A stretch of DNA of 60,090 nt from Acidovorax sp. Leaf191 (GTDB lineage: Bacteria > Pseudomonadota > Gammaproteobacteria > Burkholderiales > Burkholderiaceae_C): the NCBI RefSeq assembly GCF_001424425.1, contig NZ_LMPT01000001.1, positions 1,200 to 61,289 on the forward strand, given 5' to 3'. Both the position numbers and the translations under genes were made by a program. The notes beneath the pieces were generated by a model. That model did not search any database, had not been told where the DNA came from, and saw nothing but the letters and a program-made list of their open reading frames with translations. Shown here piece by piece: positions 11,256 to 19,133 of the stretch. Positions within the stretch are counted from its first letter, which is position 1. Every line of letters starts with the position of its first letter.

Positions 11256-11711
11256 TTTGCTTATCCTGTGAATTTTCCTGGAAGTGTAGGCAACTCCCAA
11301 ACCAAATTTTAGACATTTTTGCTCGACCCTATGGGCCCGCATAACGCCATCCTAGCCGCAGGCGCTCCGGAGCGAGCGCCGTTGTGCAGCGCCCAAACTA
11401 TGCGAATCGGTTGAACAACGTCAACCGCACGACATTTCAATCACGCCTGACACCGTTTCAGCTCATGGTCAGTCAGTTCGCATCCAATGCCGTATCGCCA
11501 ACAGTGCGCCAAAGTGCGGTTAGGTGAGGCGATCAGAGGATTAACTGCGCGTGGCTTTCGGGCCGGTTGCCGCCCGTGGCCCGCAGCCCTCATTCCATCG
11601 GTCGTTGTTCTGGCGCAAGCAATAACTGTCATGCACGCGGCGGTTATTTCCTACCCGGGCGTGGCCGCGTCGGGGCCAGCATGGGGCCTGCACAACCCCA
11701 GGAGTTCGCAG
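11256..11711. other. 456-bp gap without a recognised gene
   Basis: Holds the upstream region of the small low-GC gene and of the DUF72 gene. The only structure I see is ggcgct/agcgcc (11361-11380) around ctccggag. Base composition shifts from AT-rich near 11256-11330 to GC-rich after 11550. A GTTAGGT at 11519 resembles part of an integron attC site, but no partner or integrase was found. Confidence 0.4.
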
Positions 11712-12497
11712 ATGAATGCACCAGCCGCCGGCCCCGTTGCTGCGCCAGTGCCAGCACCCGTGCGCATCGGCACCGCCAGCTGGGGCCTGCCGCGCGAGGG
11801 CCAGCACCGCTTTCCCGCCGCGGACCCGGCGGAGTCGCACCTCATGCGCTACGCCCGGCAATTGACGGCCGTGGAAATCAACTCTTCGTTCTACCGGCGC
11901 CACCAGCGCAGCACCTACGAGCGCTGGGCTGCGGCCACACCACCCACGTTCCGGTTCAGCGTGAAGCTGCCGCGCAGCATCACGCACGACGCGCGGCTGA
12001 AGGACACCGAAGAACTGCAGCGGGTTTTTATGGACCAGGCCCGCGGCCTGGGCGAGCGCCTGGCCTGCCTGCTGGTGCAACTGCCGCCCAGCCTCACATT
12101 CGACGCGCCGGTGGCCGAGGCGTTCTTTCGCAGCCTGCGGCGGCTGGACAGCGAGATCGGCATCGCCGTGGAGCCGCGCCACGCCAGCTGGTTCACCGCC
12201 GAAGGCGACGCAATGCTGGCCCACTGGCAGGCCGCACGCGTGCTGGCCGACCCGGTGCTGCACGGTGCGGGCAGGATGCCGGGCGGCTGGCACGGGCTGG
12301 TGTACTGCCGGCTGCATGGCTCGCCGCGCACTTATTACTCCGCCTACGCGCCCGCGCTGATCGGAGCGCTGGCCCGGCGCATCCAGGCCGCCACGCACGA
12401 AGCGCGCAGTGTGTGGTGCATCTTCGACAACACGGCCAGCGGCGCTGCGACCGGGAACGCGCTGGACCTGCAGCAGCACCCTGCGCTGCGGGGCTGA
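11712..12497 (+). CDS. DUF72 (YecE-like) protein
   Basis: A 261-residue protein of the DUF72 family, a TIM-barrel fold of unknown biochemical function. Family features: RIGTASWGLP at the N terminus, AVEINSSFYRRH, FRFSVKLPRSITHDARL and the late VYCRLHGSPRTYYSAY. The start at 11712 has AGGAG seven bases upstream; upstream in-frame codons look non-coding. It is convergent with the amidohydrolase gene, the two stops being 90 bp apart around a hexamer tandem repeat. Confidence 0.88.
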   Translation: MNAPAAGPVAAPVPAPVRIGTASWGLPREGQHRFPAADPAESHLMRYARQLTAVEINSSFYRRHQRSTYERWAAATPPTFRFSVKLPRSITHDARLKDTEELQRVFMDQARGLGERLACLLVQLPPSLTFDAPVAEAFFRSLRRLDSEIGIAVEPRHASWFTAEGDAMLAHWQAARVLADPVLHGAGRMPGGWHGLVYCRLHGSPRTYYSAYAPALIGALARRIQAATHEARSVWCIFDNTASGAATGNALDLQQHPALRG

Positions 12498-12520
12498 GGG
12501 CGCCCGGGCCTCCCTACAGC

Positions 12521-12566
12521 CCCAGGCCCAGGCCCAGGCCCAGGCCCAGGCCCAGGCCCAGGCCCA
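12521..12566. repeat. Tandem hexamer repeat (cccagg)n
   Basis: About 7.7 perfect copies of cccagg, followed at once by a 7-base unit (tcgccca) repeated about 2.5 times to 12584. It lies between the convergent ends of the DUF72 and amidohydrolase genes. Copy number is likely variable by slippage. Confidence 0.9.
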
Positions 12567-12587
12567 TCGCCCATCGCCCATCGCGGG

Positions 12588-13541
12588 TCAGCGCGCCGCC
12601 CCCGGCGCCGGTGCCGGCGTGCCGAACAGCCCCGCCGCGTTGTCCCACGCCACCTTGCGCGCCACGTCGGCGGGCAGGCCGCCCAGCCAGGTGCGGTAGC
12701 CCGCCATCAGGCTCTCGTAGTGCTGCCAGCGCTGGTTGACCCAGGTGTCCGAGCCGATCACGAAGCGCGTGGGGTACTTGAGCAGCAGCGCGCGCCAGGC
12801 AGGGCACAGCTGGTTGTCGTCGCACACCAGGCCCGGGCGGTACGACAGCTCGCCCACCAGGCCGGGGTAGCGCGCGAACAGCGCGTCCACGCGGTCCACC
12901 GGCGCGCCGCCGATGCCGGTGTGCGCCCAGATGAGGCGCAGCTTGCGGCCCTTGGACGGCGTGTTGGCCATCAGCAAATCGATGGCCGCGTCGTCCACGT
13001 GGGCCAGCACCACCAGGTCGCGCTCTTCGGACAGCGCCATGAGCTTCTTGGCCACCGGTCCGTCCGCGTTGGCGCTGTCGTACAGGTGGAACTCGCCGAT
13101 GCCGCGGTAGGGCCCGGCGGGCGTGCCGCGCGCCAACTCGGTCTGCACCATGGTGTAGATGCTTTCGTCGGCAAACCAGCCGGAGTAGTCCGCCCGGTTG
13201 CGGTACAGCCGCACGAACGGCACCACGGCCACGCCCGCCTCGCGCGTTTGCGGCAGGCCCGCCAGCGTGAGCGAGCCGGTGTTGGGCCGCGAGTTGGCGA
13301 CGATGGCGCGCACGCCGCTTTTGTGCATGCGCCCCAGCACATCGGCGGGCGGGTGCGGGCCGGTCTTGCCGTCCCACGCCTCCTCGTTGTAGTGCAGGTG
13401 GGCGTCGAACAGCGGGCCGCTGTAGTCGGCGGCATGGGCCTGCAGCCCCATTGCTATTAAAGCTATAGCTGATAGCGCTTTACAGGCAAGCGGTAGCGGC
13501 CAAAAATGCCTCAAAACCTGGATACGCGTCGTATTCGCCAT
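12588..13541 (-). CDS. Secreted amidohydrolase-2 family protein
   Basis: A 317-residue predicted periplasmic metal-dependent hydrolase. The start at 13541 ([13 protein letters not shown]) has GGAGG six bases upstream, favouring it over frames that begin further out. Residues about 12-38 form a signal peptide ending AHA. The metal motif DAHLHY follows, then [19 protein letters not shown] and [11 protein letters not shown], the typical His/Asp series. The substrate is unknown. Most of the signal peptide is encoded by a family 2 repeat (13451-13507). Confidence 0.85.
   Translation of the reverse strand: MANTTRIQVLRHFWPLPLACKALSAIALIAMGLQAHAADYSGPLFDAHLHYNEEAWDGKTGPHPPADVLGRMHKSGVRAIVANSRPNTGSLTLAGLPQTREAGVAVVPFVRLYRNRADYSGWFADESIYTMVQTELARGTPAGPYRGIGEFHLYDSANADGPVAKKLMALSEERDLVVLAHVDDAAIDLLMANTPSKGRKLRLIWAHTGIGGAPVDRVDALFARYPGLVGELSYRPGLVCDDNQLCPAWRALLLKYPTRFVIGSDTWVNQRWQHYESLMAGYRTWLGGLPADVARKVAWDNAAGLFGTPAPAPGAAR
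13451..13507 (+). repeat. Dispersed repeat family 2, copy 3, inside the amidohydrolase signal-peptide codons
   Basis: A clean copy: ttgctattaaagctatagct, gatagcgctt, a short loop and caagcggtagcggccaaaaa. It lies inside the coding region, antisense to the repeat's standard reading, and encodes the segment [18 protein letters not shown] of the signal peptide. Confidence 0.85.
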
Positions 13542-13608
13542 GCCAACCTCCAAACATTGAGCAGTCATCGCGACACCCGGCGCCCGCGGAGGGCGCGGTC
13601 GGGCGAGT

Positions 13609-13688
13609 GACGCCAAGCAAGGCCGCCCCGCAGCGAGGGCGTCGTCCCCCGGGGGGAGAAGGCGCCGCAGGCGACTCAGGGGGGGGGG
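13609..13688 (-). repeat. Stop-proximal repeat family 1, copy C (behind the dienelactone hydrolase)
   Basis: It contains caaggccgccccgcagcg, the variant left block shared with copies A and H, then a cccccgggggg hairpin and ggcgccgcaggcgactcagg. On the minus strand it begins directly after the hydrolase TGA with a run of C and CCTGAGTCGCC. Confidence 0.85.
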
Positions 13689-14381
13689 TCAAGCCATCAG
13701 ATGCTTGTCGAAGAACGCCAGCGTGCGGTCGCGCGCCAGCATGGCCGAGGCCTCGTCGTAGCTGCCGCGCTGGTCGCAGTTGAAGCCGTGGTCGGCCTCG
13801 TACAAATGCACCTCGACCTCGGGGTGGGCACGGGCGAAGGCCTGCACGCTGTCCACCGGGATGTAGTGGTCGCGCTGGCCAAAATGCGCCAGCACCGGCA
13901 CCTTCGGCACGCGGGCCGCTTCGTCGGCCGATGTCATGCCGCCGCCGTAGTACGGCACGGCGGCCGACAGGCCGGTCAGCGTGCAGGCGGCGCGCCAGGT
14001 CAGCAGGCCGCCCCAGCAAAAGCCGACGATGCCGACCTTGCGACCGCTCTGCGCGGCGGCGTAGTCGATGGCGGCCTGGATGTCGGGCATCACGCCCGGG
14101 GCGGGCAACGCCTCGACCGCCGCCTTGAGGCCCATGCCGGCCTGCATGTCGTCGCCGGTGTAGCCCAGTTCGACATCTGGCTGCACACGGTGGAAGGTGG
14201 CCGGGGCCACCGCCAGGTAGCCGCGCGCGGCAAAGCGGTCGGCCACGGTGCGGATGTGCGAATTCACGCCGAAGATTTCCTGCAGCACCACCACGGCACC
14301 GCGCGGCGCGGCATCGGGCTGCGCGACCCAGGCGGGCACCACGACCCCATCGCTGGACGTGAGATTGACGAATTGACCCAT
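13689..14381 (-). CDS. Dienelactone hydrolase family protein
   Basis: A 230-residue alpha/beta hydrolase. It has the family's Cys nucleophile in GIVGFCWGG, the conserved Glu in LQEIFGVN, the acid in FGQRDHYIP and the His in EADHGFNCDQRGSYD. Members hydrolyse dienelactones in chloroaromatic breakdown, but many genomic copies have unknown esterase roles, and no aromatic pathway genes lie nearby. The start at 14381 (MGQFVNLTSSDG) has AAGGAG upstream. It is divergent from the SDR gene. Confidence 0.93.
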   Translation of the reverse strand: MGQFVNLTSSDGVVVPAWVAQPDAAPRGAVVVLQEIFGVNSHIRTVADRFAARGYLAVAPATFHRVQPDVELGYTGDDMQAGMGLKAAVEALPAPGVMPDIQAAIDYAAAQSGRKVGIVGFCWGGLLTWRAACTLTGLSAAVPYYGGGMTSADEAARVPKVPVLAHFGQRDHYIPVDSVQAFARAHPEVEVHLYEADHGFNCDQRGSYDEASAMLARDRTLAFFDKHLMA

Positions 14382-14578
14382 GGTATGGACTCCTTGTAGC
14401 GTTGATTGGCGGGATAAGGCGCACGGACGGAGGCTGACAACGGCGCCAGGGCTGCGGCACGGCGACCACAGCCTGCCAGCCCTTGTGCAAGCACCCCGTG
14501 TGCCTGGCGAAAGCGACATTCTGGACGGAGCGCGGTCCTCTGTTCAAATGCGGGCCATTTTCTTCAGGAGGCCCCGCC

Positions 14579-15334
14579 GTGAACGACACCCACCAAGTAG
14601 CACTCATCACCGGAGGTTCGCGGGGCATCGGCGCGGCCACCGCACGCCTGGCCGCCCGCCAGGGCTGGGCCGTGGCCGTCAACTACACCCGCGATGCGCA
14701 GGCTGCCCAGTCGGTGGTCGCCTCCATCACGGCAGCGGGCGGCGCCGCCATCGCCGTGCAGGCCGACGTGGCCGACGAAGCGCAGGTGCTGGCGATGTTC
14801 CGCACCGTGGACGCGCAGCTCGGGCGCCTGTCAGCGCTGGTGAACAACGCCGGCGTGGTGGACGTGCCGTCGCGCGTGGAGGCGATGAGCGTGGCGCGCT
14901 GGAGGCGCATGTTCGACATCAACGTGATCGGCAGCTTCATCTGCGCGCGCGAGGCCGTGCTGCGCATGGGCACGAAGCACGGCGGCGCCGGCGGCAGCAT
15001 CGTCAACGTGTCGAGCGCCGCATCGCGCCTGGGCGCGGCCGGCCAGTACGTGGACTACGCCGCGGCAAAGGGCGCCATCGACAGCATGACCCTGGGCCTG
15101 GCGCGTGAGGTGGCCGCCGACGGCATCCGCGTGAATGCCGTGCGCCCCGGCCTGATCGAGACCGACATCCACGCCAGCGGCGGCCTGCCCGACCGGGTGC
15201 GCGACCTGTCGCACCAGGTGCCCATGCAGCGCGGCGGCACCGCCGACGAGGTGGCCGAGGCCATCGTGTGGCTGATGTCGCCGGGGGCCAGCTACACCAC
15301 GGCCACGCTGATGGATGTGTCGGGCGGGCGCTGA
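14579..15334 (+). CDS. Short-chain dehydrogenase/reductase
   Basis: A 251-residue NAD(P)-dependent oxidoreductase. The cofactor motif TGGSRGIG is at residues 10-17, NNAG is near residue 90, and the catalytic Ser-Tyr-Lys appear as VSSAAS and YAAAK. The start is a GTG at 14579 with AGGAGG seven bases upstream. The C-terminal half (PGLIETDIHASGG) resembles the FabG-like classical group. Substrate unknown; the divergent dienelactone hydrolase offers no firm clue. Confidence 0.93.
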   Translation: MNDTHQVALITGGSRGIGAATARLAARQGWAVAVNYTRDAQAAQSVVASITAAGGAAIAVQADVADEAQVLAMFRTVDAQLGRLSALVNNAGVVDVPSRVEAMSVARWRRMFDINVIGSFICAREAVLRMGTKHGGAGGSIVNVSSAASRLGAAGQYVDYAAAKGAIDSMTLGLAREVAADGIRVNAVRPGLIETDIHASGGLPDRVRDLSHQVPMQRGGTADEVAEAIVWLMSPGASYTTATLMDVSGGR

Positions 15335-15507
15335 CCGCTGCCTGGGCCCGGCGCGGGTCCGCCGCAGCGCAGCATGCGCGCGGGGCAAATCCGCCCGAAA
15401 ACACCGCATACTCGCGCACAGCCGGGGGCCCGCAACGCCGTTGTGCCGCCCGCGCCGGCCCCCGACGAACCGCCCAGCCCTTTTCCTTTGCCCTTCGGAG
15501 CGCCCTG

Positions 15508-16143
15508 ATGGACCTCAAGCCCCTCATCACCCTGCTGGCCATCGTGAACCCGCTGGCCATCGTCCCCTTCTTCATCCACTACACGCAGGGGTTTTCGTAC
15601 CCGCAGCGGCGGCGCACCATCCAGGTGGCCAGCTTCAGCGTGTTCTGCGTGATCGCCGCCTGCGCGCTGCTGGGCCTGCAGATCCTCGATTTTTTCAACA
15701 TCTCGCTGCAGAGCTTTCAGGTGGGCGGGGGCATGCTGCTGCTCATCAGCGCGATGAACATGCTCAACGCCCAGCCGGCCGAGGCCAAGCCCACCACCAA
15801 CGAATATGAAGAAGGCGCCGAGAAGGCCGCGGCGGGCAGCTCCATTGCCGTGGTGCCGCTCACCATCCCGCTGCTGACCGGCCCGGCCAGCATGTCCACG
15901 GTGGTGATCTACGCCGACCGCGCCCAGGGTGTCTGGCAAACCCTGGCGCTGGTGGGCTACGGCGTCGTCATCGCCCTGGCCACCGCCGTGTGCTTTGCCC
16001 TGGCGGACCCCATCGCCCGGGTGCTGGGCAAGACGGGCATCAACGTGATGACCCGGCTCATGGGCTTGATCCTGGCGGCGCTGGCCGTGGAAGTGATGGC
16101 CGACGGTCTGGGCAAGATCTTTCCGGTGTTGATCGCCCGCTGA
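15508..16143 (+). CDS. MarC-family integral membrane protein
   Basis: A 211-residue protein with six predicted membrane helices. Family signs: LAIVNPLAIVPFF in the first helix, GGGMLLLISAMNML, and AVVPLTIPLLTGPASMSTV in the middle. The family was once linked to multiple antibiotic resistance in E. coli, but that was not upheld and its function is unknown. It ends three bases before the creB start, so it is probably the first gene of a marC-creB-creC transcript. Confidence 0.9.
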   Translation: MDLKPLITLLAIVNPLAIVPFFIHYTQGFSYPQRRRTIQVASFSVFCVIAACALLGLQILDFFNISLQSFQVGGGMLLLISAMNMLNAQPAEAKPTTNEYEEGAEKAAAGSSIAVVPLTIPLLTGPASMSTVVIYADRAQGVWQTLALVGYGVVIALATAVCFALADPIARVLGKTGINVMTRLMGLILAALAVEVMADGLGKIFPVLIAR

Positions 16144-16146
16144 GCC

Positions 16147-16869
16147 ATGTCCGCCCGCCTGCTGCTGCTCGAAGACGACCCCGCCATCGCCCGCACCGTG
16201 GCCTATGCGCTGGAGCGTGACGGCCTGGCCGTGACGCACAGCCTGCTGGTGGACGATGCCCGCCGCCAGATCCGCGCGACGCACTTCGACCTGCTGGTGC
16301 TGGACGTGGGCCTGCCTGACGGCAGCGGGCTCGACCTGCTGCGCGAGCTGCGCAACGCCAGCCCCACGGCCACGTTGCCCGTGCTGATGCTCAGTGCCCA
16401 CGGCGAAGAGATCGACCGCGTGCTCGGCCTGGAGCTGGGCGCGGACGACTACCTGGCCAAGCCCTTCAGCCCCCGCGAGCTCGCGGCCCGCGTGAAGGCG
16501 CTGCTGCGCCGCGCGGGCGCCCGCAGCAGCGCTGGTGGTGCAACCGGTGCAGTCCATTCGCCGCCGGCCCCTGGCAGCGCCCGCAGCCTCTTCCAGGACG
16601 ATGAGGCCGGCCAGCGCATCAGCCTGCGCGGCCAGCCGCTGCCGCTGACCCGGCGCGAGTACCGCCTGCTGTCCCACCTGCTGCGCGGCGCAGGCCGCAT
16701 CCATTCGCGCGAAGCCCTGCTGGCCGCCGCCTGGGGCGACGACAGCGACAGCACCGATCGCACGGTGGACACGCACATCAAGACCCTGCGCGCCAAGCTG
16801 CGCGAGGTGGATGCAGCGACCGAGTACATCAGCACGCACCGGGGCATGGGGTACTGCCTGGATGTGTGA
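16147..16869 (+). CDS. creB: Response regulator CreB
   Basis: A 240-residue OmpR-type regulator. The receiver domain has acidic residues at 10-11, the phospho-acceptor Asp53 (VLDVGLPDGSG) and Lys in YLAKPFSPRE. A winged-helix DNA-binding domain follows from about residue 145. The next gene is its histidine kinase, and creD with a perfect CreB box lies downstream, which is what identifies it as CreB rather than another OmpR regulator. CreBC responds to carbon source or fermentation in E. coli and to PBP inhibition in some other bacteria. Confidence 0.88.
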   Translation: MSARLLLLEDDPAIARTVAYALERDGLAVTHSLLVDDARRQIRATHFDLLVLDVGLPDGSGLDLLRELRNASPTATLPVLMLSAHGEEIDRVLGLELGADDYLAKPFSPRELAARVKALLRRAGARSSAGGATGAVHSPPAPGSARSLFQDDEAGQRISLRGQPLPLTRREYRLLSHLLRGAGRIHSREALLAAAWGDDSDSTDRTVDTHIKTLRAKLREVDAATEYISTHRGMGYCLDV

Positions 16870-16899
16870 AGCCGATGTTTGAAGCCGATGTCTGAAGCC
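16867..16899 (+). repeat. Three stop-containing 13-base units at the end of creB
   Basis: The unit tgaagccgatgt recurs with a period of 13 bases at 16867 and 16880, and a third partial unit starts at 16893. Since 13 is not a multiple of three, the three TGA codons fall in three different frames. The first is the creB stop. Confidence 0.8.
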
Positions 16900-16985
16900 C
16901 CCCTGAGTCGCTGCGCGCCTTCCCCCGGAGGGCGACGCCACCCGTGGCCCGGCGGAGCCGGTTCCACGGTGGCGCTGGCTTGCGC
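16897..16985 (+). repeat. Stop-proximal repeat family 1, copy D (behind creB)
   Basis: It begins cccccctgagtcgctgcgcg, has the ccccggaggg turn, then the block gccacccgtggc and ggttccacggtggc. It starts about 28 bases past the creB stop, reads in the same direction and separates creB from creC. Confidence 0.9.
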
Positions 16986-17028
16986 CGCGCCTGTTTCGGC
17001 GCGTGTGCGCGTGGCGGGGGGCTAGCCG

Positions 17029-18507
17029 ATGCGCCTGGGCATCCGCCTTCTCTTCGCCTTCTTCCTCATCAACGGCATCGCGGCGTTTTTCGTGCTGCGC
17101 GTGTTCATGGCCGAGATCAAGCCCAGCGTGCGCGAGGTGATGGAGGACATGATGGTGGACACGGCCAACATCCTCGCCGAGCTGGCCAGTGAAGACCTGG
17201 CCGCAGGGCGGCTGGCCGGCGGCAGCGGGCAGGCCAGCCCGTTTGCGCAGAACGTGCGCCGTTACGCGAGCCGGCCGGTGGATGCGGCGATCTGGGGGTT
17301 TGCCAAGCAGTCGCTCGACTACCGCATCTACGTGACCGACCGGGACGGCCGCGTGCTGTTCGACTCGGAGAACCGGGCGGTGGGCGCGGACTACTCGCAG
17401 TGGCGCGATGTGGCGCGCACGCTGCGGGGCGAGTACGGCGCGCGCTCCACGCGCGAGGTGGACAGCGATGACACGACGGGCGTGATGCATGTGGCGGCAC
17501 CGATCTACGTGAAGGGCGAGATCGCCGGGGTGCTCACGGTGGCCAAGCCCACGCGCACCGTGCAACGCTTCATCGACCGCGCGGAGCGCAAGGTGTTCAT
17601 GGGCGGTCTGCTGCTGCTCGCGCTGTCGGCCGCCGTGGGCGTGGCGGTGACGCTGTGGATGGTGTGGAACGTGCGCCGCCTGCGCGACTATGCATTGAGC
17701 GTGCAGGGCCCCGCCGATGGCGAGCACCACGACGCCGATGCGCCGCCCACCGCGGCCCTGGCCGTGCCGCAGGTGCCCGGAGAGCTGGGCGACCTGGCCC
17801 GTGCGATGGACCGCATGCGCGCCCGGCTGGAGGGGCGCGACTACATCGAGGGCTACGTGCGCGCCCTGACGCACGAGCTCAAGAGCCCCGTGGCCGCCAT
17901 CCGTGGCGCGGGCGAGCTGCTGCAGGACGAGCTGCCCGCCGCCGACCGGGCCGAATTTGCCACCCAGGTGGTGCAGCAAAGCGAGCGCCTGCAGCGCATC
18001 ATCGACCGGCTGCTGGAGCTGTCCAAGCTGGAGCAGCGCCACCATGCCGAAGGCCGCGCCCCCGTGGCGCTGCAGGCCTGCGCCGAAGCCGCCATCGGCC
18101 AGACTCGCGGCCGCGCGGCGCAGCGCGGCATCACCCTGGCCCTCGCAGGCACAGGCGGCAGCGGCCCGTGGGAGGCCGAGCTGGTCACCCTGGCGCTGAC
18201 CAACCTGCTGGACAACGCCATCGATTTCGCGCCCGAGGGCAGCACGGTGCAGGTGGCGCTGCAGGGCAGCACCGTGGCCGTGCAGGACACGGGCCCCGGC
18301 GTGCCCGACTACGCGCTGCCGCGCCTGGGCGAGCGCTTCTTCACCACGGCACGGCCCGGCGGCGAGCGCAGCGGCTCGGGCCTGGGCCTGGCCATCGTGC
18401 GGCGCGTGATGGCGCTGCATGGCGGGCAGATGGTGGTGGGCAACACGGCGCCGGGCTTGCGGGTGGCGCTGGAGTTTGCGCCCCGCGCACCGCACGGCCT
18501 GGGCTAG
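17029..18507 (+). CDS. creC: Sensor histidine kinase CreC
   Basis: A 492-residue inner-membrane kinase. Helix one (residues 5-25) and helix two (about 186-208) flank a periplasmic sensor domain with the DSDDTTGVMHVAAPIYV stretch typical of CreC. A HAMP-like linker leads to the phospho-acceptor His in ALTHELKSP, then the ATP-binding N (TNLLDNAIDFAPEG), G1 (DTGPGVPD) and G2 (GSGLGLAIV) boxes. It phosphorylates CreB. A family 1 repeat makes the 159-bp gap to creB. Confidence 0.9.
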   Translation: MRLGIRLLFAFFLINGIAAFFVLRVFMAEIKPSVREVMEDMMVDTANILAELASEDLAAGRLAGGSGQASPFAQNVRRYASRPVDAAIWGFAKQSLDYRIYVTDRDGRVLFDSENRAVGADYSQWRDVARTLRGEYGARSTREVDSDDTTGVMHVAAPIYVKGEIAGVLTVAKPTRTVQRFIDRAERKVFMGGLLLLALSAAVGVAVTLWMVWNVRRLRDYALSVQGPADGEHHDADAPPTAALAVPQVPGELGDLARAMDRMRARLEGRDYIEGYVRALTHELKSPVAAIRGAGELLQDELPAADRAEFATQVVQQSERLQRIIDRLLELSKLEQRHHAEGRAPVALQACAEAAIGQTRGRAAQRGITLALAGTGGSGPWEAELVTLALTNLLDNAIDFAPEGSTVQVALQGSTVAVQDTGPGVPDYALPRLGERFFTTARPGGERSGSGLGLAIVRRVMALHGGQMVVGNTAPGLRVALEFAPRAPHGLG

Positions 18508-18908
18508 GGCGCGGCTGCAGCGCCTGCCCTGAGGTGTGCCACCGCGCCCACCACCAGCAGCGCCAGCGCCACCCCATCGACCAGCGCCACCCTGGCCAGC
18601 GCCGCGTTGGTGGTGCCCGTCGACCACCACAGCCACAGAAACGACACCACGCTCACCAGGCCCGCGACCAGCGCGGCGCGGTGCAGCGGCGGGTGCAAGG
18701 CCGCATAGCCCAGCAGCGCGGCCAGCAGGCCGAAGAGCACCGCACGGTGCCGCAGCAGCAGTTCCAGGCCCGGGTCCTGCACCGGCACGCCGTACAGCTG
18801 CAACAGCTTGCCGGCCCCCAGCACCCCGGCCAGCGGCAGGGCATGGACCACGGCCACCAGCATGAGAACCCCCGAGACGATCCAGCGCATGCGCTTGCCT
18901 TTCTTCAT
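18504..18908 (-). CDS. Small membrane protein between creC and creD
   Basis: A 134-residue protein with four hydrophobic segments, beginning MKKGKRMRWIVSGVLMLVAV; a start at the second Met (18890) is possible because AAAGG precedes it. It lies on the strand opposite to creC and creD, and its stop overlaps the creC stop by four bases. Family not recognised; its place inside a cre locus does not by itself show a role there. Confidence 0.7.
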   Translation of the reverse strand: MKKGKRMRWIVSGVLMLVAVVHALPLAGVLGAGKLLQLYGVPVQDPGLELLLRHRAVLFGLLAALLGYAALHPPLHRAALVAGLVSVVSFLWLWWSTGTTNAALARVALVDGVALALLVVGAVAHLRAGAAAAP

Positions 18909-18994
18909 GGATGGAAGGCCTGTTTGTAGCCCTGCGCGCGCCGGCCGTCGATGACCTCGCAGGTAACGGGCGCCGCGCCGCCGCCCAGGTCAGC

Positions 18995-19034
18995 CTGCGA
19001 CCCGCGACCCGCGACCCGCGACCTGCGACCTGCG
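18995..19034. repeat. Tandem heptamer repeat upstream of creD
   Basis: About five and a half copies of gcgaccc/gcgacct, directly upstream of the CreB box (21 bp). The first three units are cgcgacc-type and the last two carry a C to T change. Confidence 0.85.
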
Positions 19035-19054
19035 GAGTGCGTGGCGCTCGTCAC

Positions 19055-19070
19055 TTCACACCGGCTTCAC
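19055..19070 (+). promoter_or_regulatory. CreB binding site (cre tag) of creD
   Basis: The sequence TTCAC-ACCGGC-TTCAC is an exact match to the published CreB/BlrA direct repeat TTCAC-N6-TTCAC. It lies 64 bp upstream of the creD start codon and is the only such pair I found in the window. This is strong evidence that CreB controls creD here. Confidence 0.88.
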
Positions 19071-19133
19071 AAACTTCATCGACACCTCACGCCCGCGGCC
19101 AACACTGCCTGCACATCACTTGCGGAGGACTCC

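Noticed and set aside
11340..11540. A possible integron attC site near the AT-rich membrane gene
   Set aside because: GTTAGGT is present but no matching RYYYAAC partner, no cassette array and no integrase were found.
12521..12584. Tandem units considered as a CRISPR-like array
   Set aside because: Units are 6-7 bases without spacers; a simple slippage tract.
15292..18636. An 1114-codon minus-strand frame across marC, creB and creC
   Set aside because: Very long but without domains; it crosses gene boundaries and a repeat and mirrors the codon bias of the plus-strand genes.
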